Counted from the first letter of the stretch, positions 45,205 to 57,048 are shown. The stretch: DNA of 64,000 bases from Tolypeutes matacus (GCA_026826555.1 JAKSZT010053764.1:34968357-35032356), one strand, 5' to 3'. Notes: generated by a model from the letters alone, not told the origin. Program-made: numbers and translations.

Positions 45205-47928
45205 TGAGTGTACATAATATATTTAGTTCATAATAGCATAGCCATACAGTATTTGTCCTTTTGTGTCTGGCTTGCTTCACTCAACATAATGTCCTACAGG
45301 TTCATCCAGGTTGTCATATGCTGCACAACTTCATTTCTTCTTACTGCTGCATAATATTCCATTGGTGTATACATCATAATTTGTTTATTCATTTATCAGT
45401 TGATGGACATCTGGGTTGTTTTCAACTTTTAGATATCGTGAATAACACTGCTATGAACATCACTGTGCAGATGGCTGTTCGTGTCACTGCTCTCAGGTTT
45501 TCTGAGTACATATTTAGCAATGCCAGGTCACATGGCAAGTCTATATTCAATTTCCTTAGGAACTGCCAAACAGTCCTCCATAGTGACTGTACCACTCTAC
45601 ATTCCTACCAACAGTGAACAAGCGTTCCTTTCTCTCCACATCCTCTCCAAAATTTATAGTTTTCTGACTCTTTAAAAGCATCCAGTCTAATAGGTGTGAA
45701 ATGATATCTCCTGGTAAATTTGATTTGTATTTCTCTAATTGCTAGTGTTGTTGTACATTTTTTTCATGTGTTTCTTTGCCATTTATAGTTCTTCTGTGGA
45801 CAATTGTCTTTTCAAGGCTTTTGCCCATTTTTTAGTCAGGTAATTTGTCTTTTTATTGTTGAGCTATATGACCTCTTTATATATCATGGATAGTAAACCC
45901 TTATTGGATATGTGATTGTCAAATATTTTTTCCCGTTAGTCCGCTAAGGGGATTTGTTTTCTTCCCGATCTCAGCGGGAAAGCTTTCAGCCTTTCACCTT
46001 TGAGTACAATGCTAGCTGTAGGTTTTCATATATGCACTTTACCATATTGAAAAAGCTTCCTTCTATTCCTATCTTTTTTAGTGTTTTTAGCAAGAAAAAT
46101 GTGCTGTATTTTGTCAAATGCCTTTTCTGCATCAATTGAGAGGATTACGTGAATTTTCTTCTTCAATTTATCAATATGGGTTTCTATATAAATTGATTTT
46201 TTTTGTTGTTGAACCACCCTTGCATACCTAGGATAAAACCCACTTGATCATGATGTATAATTCTTTTAATGTGCTTTTGGATTCGATTTGCAAGAATTTT
46301 GTTAAGGATTTTTATATCTATATTCATTAGCAATATTGGTCTGTAATTTTCTTTTTTCATAGTATTTTTATCTGGTTATGGTATTAGGGTAATGTTGGCT
46401 CCATAGAATAAGTTTGGTAGTGGTATTTCCTGTTCAATTTTTGGAACAGCTTGAGCAAGATTGGCCTTAGATCATCTTTGAATGATTGGTAGAATTAATT
46501 TGTGAAGTCATCTGGTCCCGGGGTTTTCATCTTTGGGAGGTTTTTTATGACTGTTTCAATCTCTTCACTTCACAAGTGAAGTTTGTTGAGGTCTTCTATT
46601 TCTTCTAGGGTCAGTGTAGGTAGTTTGTGTGTTTCTAGAAATTTGTCCATCTCGTCTATGTTTTCTAGTCTTTTTCGCATACAGTTGTTCATAGCATTCT
46701 CTTATGAGCTCTTATTTCTGTAAGGTCAGTGGTATTTCCCCCCTCTCATTTCTGATTTTAATTATTTGCATATTCTCTCTTATTTTGTCAGCGTAGGTAA
46801 GGGTTTGTCAATTTTGTTCATCTTCTCAAAGAACCAACTTTTGGTTTTGTTGATTCTCTATTGTTTTTTTGTTCTGGATTTCATTTATTTCTGCTCTGAT
46901 ATTCACTATTTCTTTCCTTGGCTTGATTTGGGATTAGTTTGCTGCTCTTTTTCTAGTTCCTCCAGTTGTGCAGTTAGATCTTCAATTTTAGCTATTTCTT
47001 CTTTTTTAATGTAAGCATTGAGGGCCATACATTTCCCTCTCAGCAATGCCTTTGCAGTGTCCCATAGGTATTGATATGTTGTGTTCTCATTTTCATTCAT
47101 CTCAAGATATTTGCTGAATTCTCTTGTAATTTCTTCTTTGACCCGCTGATTATTTAAAAGTATGTTATTTAATCTCCATATATTTATAACTTTTCCCTTT
47201 TTCTGTCCATTATTAATTTCTAGCTTCATTCCATTATGATCAGAGAAAGTATTTTGTATAAGTTCAATCTTTTAAATTTATTGAGACTTGTCTTGTGACC
47301 CAACATATCAACCTATGGTCTATCTTGGAGAAGGACCCATGTGCACTTGAAAATAATGCATATCCTGCTGTTTATTGGTACAATGCTCTACAGATGTCTG
47401 TTAGATCTAGTTCATTTGACATATTATTCAGGCTCTCTGTTTCTTTATTTATCCTCTGTCCAGATGTTCTATCCAATACTGAGAGTGGTGTATTGAAGTC
47501 TCCGAATACTACTGTAGAAACATCTATTTCTCCCTTCAGCTTTGCCATTGTGCCTCATGTATCTTGGGGCACTCAGGTTAGGTGCATATAGCATAATATA
47601 GTTATTTCTTCTTGTTGAATTGCCCCTTTTATTAATACATAATGACCTTCTTCATCCCTTATAACAGTTTTGCATTTAAATTTTATTTTGTCCAATATTA
47701 GTATCATGACTCCAGCTCCTTTTTGTTTACTATTAGCATGAAAAATCTTTAAGAATTTCAGTTTTAACTTGGTTGTGTCCTAACATCCGAGGTGAGTCTT
47801 TTGTAGACAACATATAGATGGCTCATATTCTTTTATCCATTTTAGTTGTCTATGTCTTTTGATTGGGGAGTTCAAGCCACTAACATTCAATGTTATTTTT
47901 GTAAAGGCATTACTTACTTCATCAATTT
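45205..47928 (-). pseudogene. L1-B ORF2 relic (endonuclease and reverse transcriptase)
   Basis: The N-terminal endonuclease starts near 47925. The expected start codon reads ATT, followed by in-frame 'DEVSNAFT'. Conserved pieces present are 'LNVSGLNSP', a 'LQKTH' block (Glu of QETH replaced by Lys) and 'FGDFNTPLS'. The linker is a 107-codon frame at 46906-47229 containing 'KIEDLTAQLEELEKEQQ'. The palm piece has '[13 protein letters not shown]' (46026-46217). The reverse-transcriptase catalytic box and following ~1.1 kb are deleted; the C-terminus resumes left of 45945. Confidence 0.8.
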
Positions 47929-48009
47929 TGTCCCTTGGCTTACTGTTGTCATATCACACTATTATCTGTTTTTACCCTTTAAATTCACCCTTCCTAATTA
48001 TCTCCATTT

Positions 48010-49045
48010 CTACACTCTTCTCCAAGTCTTTTGCCCTTGTTTTATTCCTTTCAGGCTGCAGCACTTCCTTTAGCATCTCTTGTAATTCTGTTGTTTTAGT
48101 AACATATTTTATCAGTTTTTATTTGTCTGTGAAGACCTTGAACTCACCCTCATTTTTGAAGGACAGTTTTGCAAGATACAGAATTCTTGGCTGGCAGTTT
48201 TTCTTTTTCAGTACCTTAAATACATCATACCAGTTTCTTCTAGCCTCCATGGTTCCTGATGAGATGTTGACACTTAATCTTATTGAGGTTTCCTTGTATG
48301 TGATGCTTTGCTTTTCTCTTCCTGCTTTTGGAATTCTCTCTATCTCTGATATTTGTCATTCTGAATAGATGTCTTGGGGTAGGTCTATTCTAATTTATTC
48401 TGTTTGGAGTTCATTGTCATTCTTGGATATTGATATTTGCGTCTTTCATAAGGGTTGGGGAGCTTTTGGTCATTATTTCTCAAATATTCTTTCTGCCCCC
48501 TTCCATTCATTTCTGCCCCCTTCCCAATCTGTTGTCCTTCTGGGACACATCAATAATGTGTTTGGTTGTGTGTTTTGCATTGTCATTCAATTCCCTGAGA
48601 CCCTGTTCCATTTTTTCCATTCTCTTCTCTTTCTGTTCTCTTGTATTTCCAGTTCAGATGTTCTGTCTGCAAAATCACTAATTCTGTCTTTGAGCAATTC
48701 AAATCTGCTCTCATGTGCCTCTAACGTATTTTTAATCTCATCCATCATGTCTTTCATTCCCATAAGGTCTGTTACATTTCTTTATAGGCTTTTCAATTGT
48801 TCTTTATGTTCACCCAGTGTTTTCTTAATATCCTTTCTCTCTTTAGTCATATTTTTCTGTCAATTCTTTGAATTGATTTAGGAGAATTGTGTGATTATCA
48901 TTGGTTAATTATTTTAAATCCTATATGTCTTCAGAATGATAAAAAAAAAAAAAAAAAAGAATATGTGTTTTGTTCCTTTGGCTAGGCTATCTCTTCCTGT
49001 TTCCCAATATGGCTTGTAATTTTTTGCTAATATCTAGGCATCTGA
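48010..49045 (-). pseudogene. L1-B ORF1 relic
   Basis: Minus-strand remains of the L1 RNA-binding protein. The C-terminal 'QEMLKEVLQ' segment is near 48070-48095 and the coiled-coil part is around 48600-48900. An 18-base A run at 48943-48960 has expanded near the N-terminus. Many frame breaks. Confidence 0.65.
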
Positions 49046-49742
49046 ATATGTTGGTGAATTTACTCTGATGGCCCATTTCTCTCCTATTATCACCCCCTCC
49101 CTACAGCTCTTCTTTGATATTTGGTTCAACTTATTCTAAGTCTTTAAAATCACCCAGCTTAAGTTATCAAGAATGGTGCAAGGGACTCACTAATGGGGCA
49201 CAAATTTTCTCCCAGGAATTAGGGTACAGAGAGAACCAATAGCAGATTTTGTCCTTGCAATTTCCAGATCAGCCAGCAGATGGCATTCTTTGGTACACCT
49301 TTCCATGGATGTGTTTCAATCTCAGTTTTCTTGTGCTTTGGTTTGGCTAGAGCTGAGAAGCAGGCTCTGCTGGCCAAATTCACTGAAGAAATGCCAGACT
49401 CCCCCTCCCTTTTCCCTTATAACAGCTGATAGGGAGGAATATGGCTGTTCCCTTCTCAGTCAGCTGCAGTGAGCCAGTGGTTTTACCCCAGATTAGTATC
49501 TTGGGGTTGGGGGAGGGGAGCCCTTCATAGTTGCCACAGGAGTTTGGTAACTCATGTTTGTTGTTTTGGGTTCTTCATCTCTCTGTCCCTCACCCTCCTG
49601 GAAGTTGTAAGGCACTGTCCTGGTCTGCTGACCCCCAAAACATGTCCCTCAGATAGCTTTTGGCTCTTTCTCCATTGGTTTTGTGAGAGAGTTGAGCTCT
49701 GTCTGTCTAATCTGACATCTTCCCACAATTCTCTGTTGAATT

Positions 49743-50526
49743 TTTAAATGAAAGGAAAAATTTGGATTTTTCTTTTTGGAAATAGCATATATTCATCTTT
49801 AAGATTTTTTTTTTTTTTTTTTTTTTTTTGGCCATGTTAAAATAAGTCTAGGATGTATTCTAAAATGTGAATAAAGAATATTGTTTGCAATAATGTGACT
49901 TGGTGAATGTGGTTAAATGTAAATGTCATGACCCACACAACTGGAACTGAGTAGTTTCAAAGACCCAATTCTAAGAAAGAATAGCAGGGGCTAGCTCCCT
50001 TCCTTAAGGGGAAGTTCACAACCAATAGAGCCATCTCAACCCTAAAGAGTATACTTAAAAGGAAAAAAAAAAAAGAAAGATTTTAAAGCCCAGGGTCTTT
50101 TGCATGTACCTTGGTCCCTATGAAGTTAGTTATATGACACAGATTTAAAATCTTAAAAAAGGTACAATTTAGTTCAACAGGTCTTATGGTCCAGTTAAAT
50201 CCTTTTCTAACACTGACATGAAAAAAAGAAATTACACTCTCCTTAAGGCATTAACCTCAACATTTCACACAAATGGAGAGATAGTTACATCAAGAGCTTT
50301 TCAAAGTCTATGTCAAAAGAAGAATTAAGTACTTTCATGCTATTCCTTTCTTAATATTTGTGAAGATTTTTCATCTGTCCATAAGAAATGGGGTTATACC
50401 TTTGCCATTGTATTTCCATAAAGAGAGATTAGACAGAAGAAGAAAAAATAATTTCCTTCCCTCTCACCATCATATTAATTACACATGTTAATTACATCTT
50501 GTGTCAGGGAGAACTACCTTAGTGTA
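49743..50526. other. No recognisable feature; T25 homopolymer
   Basis: A T run of about 25 bases (49806-49830) has no recognisable element beside it. The rest is unassigned. Bases 50522-50526 (GTGTA) are the left target-site duplication of the following LTR. Confidence 0.5.
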
Positions 50527-50659
50527 TGTGGCAGTTTGATGTAATTATGAATTCCAAAAATATAATTGAATCATGCTTGTAAACTGATCTGTTAATCTGG
50601 GTATGATTAGGTTAGGATTAGGGCGTTGAGCCCCACCCCTTGGTGGGTGGGGAATCGAA

Positions 50660-50666
50660 TATAAAA
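50660..50666 (+). promoter_or_regulatory. TATA box of the solo LTR
   Basis: TATAAAA about 130 bp into the LTR, downstream of a 'CCCCACCCCTTGG' GC-box-like stretch. It would place LTR transcription start near 50690. Confidence 0.65.
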
Positions 50667-50955
50667 GGCAAGGCAAAGGACAGTTGATGCAGTCTTCTGA
50701 GAAGCAGTTTTTATGTTAGAAAGAAGGCCCCAGGAGAAGAGAAGCAAGCCGTTCGCCTGATCGTCTGCAGCTGACCTTGTGGAGGAAACAGGAGCTAAGC
50801 CCAGAGAGAAACGCAGCCCCGGGAAGAGAGGAACCCCAGAAGCCTGAACCCTGCCAAACGCCGGCAGCTGTCTTGCTCTAACACGTGGCAATGGACTGTG
50901 GTGAGAGAAGAAACTTAACGCTTTATGGCCTGGTTATCTGTGGACTTCTACCCCA

Positions 50956-50961
50956 AATAAA
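50956..50961 (+). terminator. Polyadenylation signal of the solo LTR
   Basis: AATAAA lies about 70 bp before the LTR 3' end, in the position of an R-region poly(A) signal. Confidence 0.6.
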
Positions 50962-51032
50962 TATCCTTTATAAAGACCAACCCATCTTTGGTAAGTCACA
51001 TTAGCACCCCTTTGGCTGACTAATACAGTGTA

Positions 51033-51990
51033 TTATTTTCTTTGTATGTTAGCTCATCATTTGAAAATCTAAAACACATTATGAATCATAGGAATTCATG
51101 CATTGAAATTCTAAAGAAAATAATTCTGGGTAAGTTTTAAAGTCTGTATGACAGATGATTACTTTCTAAAAAGGGGGTTCTGGTCTGTTATTTTCTGTTC
51201 CTTTCATCTTGCTATTTCAAAACATTCTGTGCTGAAAAGAATCATATCATGTAAGAAAGACAAAATACAGTAATACACCAAAAAAGGTATCTCAAAGCAA
51301 AATAGATTAACGTATTGAAAGCAGTTTGATGCTTTACAGCCAGCTCCAATGAGTCCCTGCATCATTGTTTATTAAACTTTATATAGCAGAATGTTGCTTA
51401 AACTATTACATTCTAAAAGAGATAAAGCAAAAGACCTTTTACACACAAAACTTGGCAGCAACACATCTCCCTCTTCCTCACTCCCAATCATGTATATTAA
51501 CAGTGTAATGCTAGGCGTTTTTAGTGGTACTAAATACTTTTTCTCTCAAAAGCTTGGTCATTTGTCATTACAGTGACAACAAGAATTGAATAATATATAT
51601 TTAAAAAACTGGAGTCCTCTAGAAGGATTGAATTGATTCAGCAATGGACATTTGCCTGTTAGGCACAAGGGACACTAGCAAGGACCTCTCCAAATCCCCC
51701 GAGAACAGTCTCCATTATAAAACTTATCCTAAACCCACTATCTCTAAGAAGGTTAGGTCTGCTTGGATTTCAGAGCCAGTGAAATCCTTAAGACAACTCA
51801 ATTAAGTCAACTTATTCAGGATTGGAAGTTTAGAGGGCAAACAAAGGGATTTGTGGAATTGAATTGGGTAAATCATCTCTTTTCTCTACCATATAATATG
51901 CTTCGTTTAATGTCCAACATCTACCTCTCTATATATATTTTTCAGTAAAAATCTATCATCATTTGCCTATATCTATCATCTGTCTATCTG
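51033..51990. other. No recognisable feature
   Basis: AT-rich single-copy-looking DNA. Small frames at 51391-51576 and 51763-51948 have no motif. Confidence 0.45.
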
Positions 51991-52875
51991 TTTGAGTTGG
52001 CTATGGCTGCTGTAACAAAGTATCACAGACTAATTGGCTTAAAACAACAGAAATTTATTGTCTCACAGTTCTGGAGGCTGAAACTCTGAAATTAAAATGT
52101 CAGCAGAACCACATTTCCTCTAAAACCTCTAAGGGAAAATGCTTCCTTGCCTATTCTAGCTTCTAGTGGCTTGCCAAACAATCCATGGTTATTTCTCTGC
52201 CTCATTCATCACATGGCACTCTCCTCTCCTCTGTATGTGTGTCCAATTCACCCCTTCTTATAAAAACATCATTAATATTGGATTAGGACCCACCCTTATC
52301 CAGCTTGACCTTGTATTAGTCAGGGTTCTCTAGGGAAACAGAACTAACAGGAGATACATGTAAATAGTATGAGATTTGATAAAACTGTCTCACATGACCC
52401 TGAGGATGCACACGTCTAAATACTATAGGGCAGGCTGCAAACCAGGGACTCCAATGAAGGTCCTTGATGAGTTTCCCAGGAGATGCTGGCTGTCTGAAGT
52501 AGAGATGGGAATTCTCTTCTTGAATGCTGACATCACTTCTCCTTTTAAGGCCTTCAATTGATTGGATGAGACTTCACTCATTGCGGACAGCAATCTCCTC
52601 AGTTGACTGTAGATGTAATAAGCCATCTATGCAATCAACACACTAATCATTAAAGTCCATGAAATGCCCTTGTATTACAATTAGCCCAGTGCTTGCTTGA
52701 CCAAACAACTGGGCACTGTTATCTGACCAACTTGACACAATAGCCAAACTATGACAAGCCTCATCTTAACTAATCACATCTTCAGAGACCCTATTTCCAA
52801 ATAAGGTCACATTTACAGGACTGGGAGTTAGGATTTAAATGTACCTTTTTAGAGGTCACAATTCAACCCATAACT
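51991..52875 (-). mobile_element. Solo LTR-like element, TATTAGTTTCCT family, interrupted by a second LTR
   Basis: Same family as 1253-1757. The left part (to 52311) has 'GGCTATGGCTGCTGTAACAA', 'AATTTATTGTCTCACAGTTC' (reverse-strand AATAAA) and 'CTTATAAAAACATCATTAAT'. The right part (from 52757) has 'CCTCATCTTAACTAATCACA', 'ACCCTATTTCCAAATAAGGT' and ends 'CACAATTCAACCCATAAC'. A 6-bp duplication GTCTAT may flank it (51983 and 52877 regions). Removing 52312-52756 restores a continuous LTR order. Confidence 0.7.
52312..52756 (-). mobile_element. Nested solo LTR, 'CTGACTAATACA' family
   Basis: The plus strand starts TGTATTAGTCAGGGTTCTCT and ends AACTATGACA, the reverse of the family at 8210-8706. 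Internal landmarks are 'GGCCTTCAATTGATTGGATG' and 'AACTGGGCACTGTTATCTGA'. Flanking host bases GACCT and AGCCT may be a decayed 5-bp duplication. It is younger than the LTR that contains it. Confidence 0.7.
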
Positions 52876-54534
52876 GTCTATTAATCTATCTACCATTTAT
52901 GCAGCTATATAAGGAAAAGTGGAATAGGCTGGGGAAATCTTCCAACATGAAGTAAGGCACCTGTGCCTATGGAAGATCAAGCAGCTAACAGGGTGGGGCC
53001 CAGGGGAAAAGAACAGAGGGGTAGTCTAAGCTAACTTAAGTCAGAGAACCTACAAGTATTTGGGTCAAAGCAAGTAATACAGAGGGTGGTTTTCTTGAAA
53101 AGTGCTTCTACCCCTGAGCATCAAATGTAGCAATGAGTGGCTGCCTGGTCAGTGTTCAAGGACTACAAGGTAACACAACTAACCAAGGAAGGACAGGATA
53201 TATATTTTTTTAATTTTCAAATGTCATGAGAAACCAACAAGTAGTGGTTCCAGGCTCGCAATACATTGGGTCACCACACTTCTTCAGTTTGAGAGAGTTT
53301 AGTATTATTTCAGGACATCAATGCAAAGTTTCATTGGTACCAAAAAAAAAAAAAACTGTCTGCCTAATTTGAGAGGAGTCAATAGTGCAAGTAAAACCTG
53401 GAAATGAAAACATTTTTGAAACTGAAAGCACCTTAACATTTCAACCGCCTGTACTTGAAGAAATGAAATTTTTCTTGTACACAGTACCCTAAATGTTTTC
53501 CAATCAAGTGCATTCAGCTCCATTTTTACCCATTCTTTCTTTTTCTTTTTCCTGTCTTAATGACAGATCTGAGAACCACTAAGAGGCACCTTGCTGAGCA
53601 TCTGGATCTGGTCTATTCACCAGTTTATGTGTGTGATTCTGAATATATAAAATATCTACATGTTAGCCACAGTATCTTAATCAATGACTACAATATACCT
53701 CAACACCAATCCTGATCATTTTTAACAACCACTTTATGAATTGTGATGATTTTTATACAAAATATTATGATCTGTGATGACATCTAGCCCTTCACTATTT
53801 ATGACAGTCTTGCCCTTGAATGTTAAAGAGTATCAGCTAAGTGTACTCTTCTGAAAGGTGAATGTCTCAGTCAGAGCATCAATTTTATCTTTAGTGCTCC
53901 TCATTATTTTAGACCATTTATGTAGTACTGTTCCTGAATTTACCTATTTTCGTTTAAACCATAAATCACACATTACACATGCATGCACAAACATGCACAC
54001 ACAAATCACATAGAAATAGGAGCTATTCTAACACAAGACAGCCAAGATTCCTTCAGAAACCACATGAATTATTTAAGTTTAGTACCACCCCACATCTTTT
54101 AAACCATGTAAATCATCTCAATAAACCAAAAAAAAAGATGAAAGTTATGATTTTCTCTCCATTAAAATAAGAACTACAAGCAAATCTTCATTTACACTTA
54201 TATTCACTATGAGCAACTTTCCAAATTTACAGCCTGGAGAACTTTCACAAGGAAAACTCTCAGCTCCTACCACTGAGCCATGACTCCTGGGCCAAACAAG
54301 CACCCTACTTAGCAACACAGTGTACTTTTTGGGGAATTTTTACCAAATTCATCACATGCAGAATTGGTTCCAAGTAATATAAAAAGGCAAACAGGACTTG
54401 CAACAAAATGCTTAGTTTAAAAACAGAAATTTGTAAAGCCTCAAATTTGAGGTTTCCTTTCTAAAGGCATTGAAGGCTGCTTTTGAAGCTATATCATCAA
54501 ATAAATAATAGCAATTTATATTTGAAAAGTCTTT
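52876..54534. other. No recognisable feature
   Basis: Unassigned DNA with an A13 run at 53342 and a short CA-rich stretch near 53970-54010. Frames at 53305-53523 and 53979-54170 show no motif. Confidence 0.45.
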
Positions 54535-54960
54535 AAGGATTTTTGAGGGTTTTCTAGACTTTTTTACTTTCCCTCATTTGATTGGCACAACCACCTTATA
54601 AGGAAGGGCCAGGCTCATCAGGTATTGCCAACTTCTCATCTACACTGGGGCATCATAACCATGCGTGTGTATTTTAGGTACCAGGGGCTAGGGATTGAAT
54701 CCAGGGATGTGGGAAGCTGGCACTCAACCACTGAGCAACATCAGCTTCCCTGAGCTGGTTCCCTCATTTGTTTTGTTTGTTGTTTGTTCCTGTCTCTTCC
54801 TGGAAACCGAACCCAGGACCTCCCATGTAGGAAGTGGGCACTCAACCGCTTGAGCCACATCTGATCCTTAGCCTCATATATTTTAGTTACTTTATCAAAA
54901 TCCCCCAGGAAGTGAGAGTTCATATCAGGACTAGAAGCCAGGATGCCTGCCTCCAGTTTA
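54535..54960 (-). mobile_element. MIR SINE split by a SINE dimer
   Basis: Left part: 'TTCCCTCATTTGATTGGCAC' and 'AACCACCTTATAAGGAAGGG'. Right part: 'GTTACTTTATCAAAATCCCC' and 'CATATCAGGACTAGAAGCCA'. The dimer at 54671-54868 sits between them. Confidence 0.55.
54671..54868 (-). mobile_element. Xenarthran DAS-like SINE dimer
   Basis: Minus-strand first monomer: head 'GGATCAGATGTGGCTCAAGC' and B-box block 'GGTCCTGGGTTCGGTTTCCA' (about 54775-54868). Second monomer: 'GGGAAGCTGATGTTGCTCAG' and 'CCTGGATTCAATCCCTAGCC' (about 54671-54755). They are joined by a CAAACAAAACAAATG linker. The 3' poly(A) is almost gone, unlike the dimer at 34163. Confidence 0.85.
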
Positions 54961-55957
54961 TGGCTTTGCAAAATCTAGTCTTTCTACATAAACAATTTTA
55001 TGTTTTCTTGCTTAAACTCATTACATGGTATATAGAAATAAGATCCTCCTGACATCCAGGGAAGGTGGTGCAGTAGGGAGCTCTAGGACTTGGCCCTTCC
55101 ACCAAAACAATTATTAAACAAACAGGAAATGTCTGAAACAACTGTTCTGGGGCTACAGAGGCCAGAAGAACACTGTACAGCATCCTAGAATCAGCAAACT
55201 AGAAAAAAAGGACAATCAAAATCTTACAGACAGAAGAATAGGTAGAGAAAAGAATGGAAGAGCAGAAGAAAGAGGCTGATAAGTTATGGCAAAGAATAGT
55301 GAGTAACTAATAGTGATTAGCTTATTCAGATCACTGGGTCCTGATTCAGAGCTACTTTTTCAACCAGAATCAGACAAAGGCAGCAGCCATTGTTTCAACC
55401 CTGTCCCAGACAGGAGTTAGAGCAGTAGAGACGTACAGATGAAGTGCCTCCTCATCTGTGGAAGAGGGTTTTGGTGTCCATCCCAATTTCCAGGGCACTC
55501 TGGAGCTGTTCTTTATGTGTCTTTGGCCATATTTTGGCTGGGAAATACTGAATTAGGAAAGACGTCTTTGGGGTGATCCTCTTCCCAGAATTGACGCTCC
55601 AGGCAAAAGCAGCTAGAGACAATGAAACTATAGTGCCAAAAGAAAACCAGAACAGATCAAGATTTCCAGAGAAGGAACAAAGGAAAGGAAGCTTTCTCCT
55701 GGAAGGGAAACAACAGCATAACAGCTGCATTCTTAAAAATTGTATCACATATCCAGGGCAAGAATTAAATGAGGAAGAGCTGAAAAAATCTGATCATTTA
55801 AATACAGGCCAGTCCCAAGGTCTAGAATAAGTTGAAGCAAATATCAAAGAAGAGCCTGAACACAAAGCCAAGCAACAATAAAACCATAGACAAAGGAAAG
55901 AAACGGACCTTGAGAGTAAACTCAAGATAATCTGATGCCTAAACATCATTAAAAAAA

Positions 55958-56885
55958 TTACAAGACATACTAAGAAACAGGAAGTTATGGTCTAGCCAAG
56001 GGAACAAATTAAAACAACAGAGTAGACAGAAAATATGGAACAATTAATCAAAGATATTCAAACAAATCCCCCAAATCAATGCAAGGATATGAAGGGAAAT
56101 ATGGCTAAAAAGATAAAGCATATAAAGAAGACACTGTTTGAGCATTAAGAAGAATTTGAAGTATAAAAAGAAGCATAATAGAAATTATATGAATGAAAGA
56201 GATAATAGAAGAGATCAAAAATTACACTAGAGGCATACAACAGCATATTTGAACAGGCAGAAGGCAGAAAATTAGCAAACTAGAAGAAAGGACAATCAAA
56301 ATCTTATAGACAGAAGAACAGAGAGAGAAAAGAATGGAAAAAAATGAGCAGAGTCTCAGGGATTTGAATGACAGCATGAAGCACACAAACATATGGGTCA
56401 TGGGTGTTCCAGAAGGCGAAGAGAAGAGGAAAAGGGGGCAGAAAGAATAGTTGAGGAAATAATGGCCTAAAATCTCCCAGCTCTTTTGAAAGACAAAAGT
56501 TACATGTCCAAAGGCATGATGTACTCCAAACAGAATAAATCCCAATAGATCTACTCTGAGACACATATTAATCAGAATGTCAAATCCCAGTGATAAAGAC
56601 AGAATTCTGAAAGCAGTAAGGGAAAAGAGATTCACCACATACAAAGGATCCACAATAACACTAAGAACCTATTTCTCATCAGAAAACATTGAGGCAAGAA
56701 GGCAGTGGTATGATATATTTAAAGTATTCAAAGAGAAAAACTGCCAGTCAAAAATTCTTTATCTGGCAAAAATGTCCTTCAAAAATGAGTGGGAGTTTAA
56801 AATAGTCACAGATAAACAGAAACTGAGAATTTGTCAACAAGAGACCTGCCCTACAAGAAATACTACAGGGAGTTCTACAGGCTGA
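55958..56885 (+). pseudogene. L1-C ORF1 relic
   Basis: Plus-strand remains of ORF1: N-terminal 'KKQEV' region near 55975, a coiled-coil part with stops, then a 102-codon open C-terminal frame (56577-56885) with 'ITLRTYFSSENIEARRQWYD' and 'KILYLAKMSFKNEWEFK', the family's RNA-binding C-terminal domain. Frame breaks precede the C-terminal part, so no full protein is encoded. Confidence 0.8.
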
Positions 56886-57048
56886 AATTAAAAGACAGAA
56901 GAAAGGCCTGGAGTTGAAGGAAGAAATGAAGATTATCAGTAAGGGTGACTAAAAGGATAAAAAAGAAACAAACAAAAAATGCATATATATATATATATAC
57001 ACATACACACACATACATATATATATGACATAAAAAACAAAAGAAGAA

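Larger units (their letters stand above)
44640..49742 (-). mobile_element. L1-B: LINE-1 with near-complete structure
   Basis: Minus-strand order: a start at about 49735 with 'GGGAAGATGTCAGATTAGAC', a ~700-bp 5' UTR, ORF1, ORF2 and a 3' UTR ending near 44640. It is full-length in layout but has a ~1.1-kb deletion in ORF2 near 45950 (measured against L1-D). Frames are broken throughout and no target-site duplication is evident. The plus-strand frames across it (e.g. 47859-48881) are antisense shadows. Confidence 0.85.
50527..51027 (+). mobile_element. Solo LTR with perfect 5-bp duplication (young xenarthran ERV)
   Basis: 501 bp starting TGTGGCAGTTTGATG and ending GGCTGACTAATACA, flanked by GTGTA at 50522-50526 and 51028-51032. 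A TATA box (TATAAAAGG, 50660) and an AATAAA signal (50956-50961) are correctly placed for U3-R-U5 on the plus strand. CpG-containing segments ('GCAAGCCGTTCGCCTGATCG') survive, which argues for a young element. No internal sequence remains, so it arose by LTR-LTR recombination. The 94-codon minus frame is antisense. Confidence 0.9.

Noticed and set aside
47859..48881. Two ~170-codon plus-strand frames rich in Phe/Leu/Ser
   Set aside because: They are antisense to L1-B ORF1; the A-rich sense strand of L1 always gives such hydrophobic shadows.
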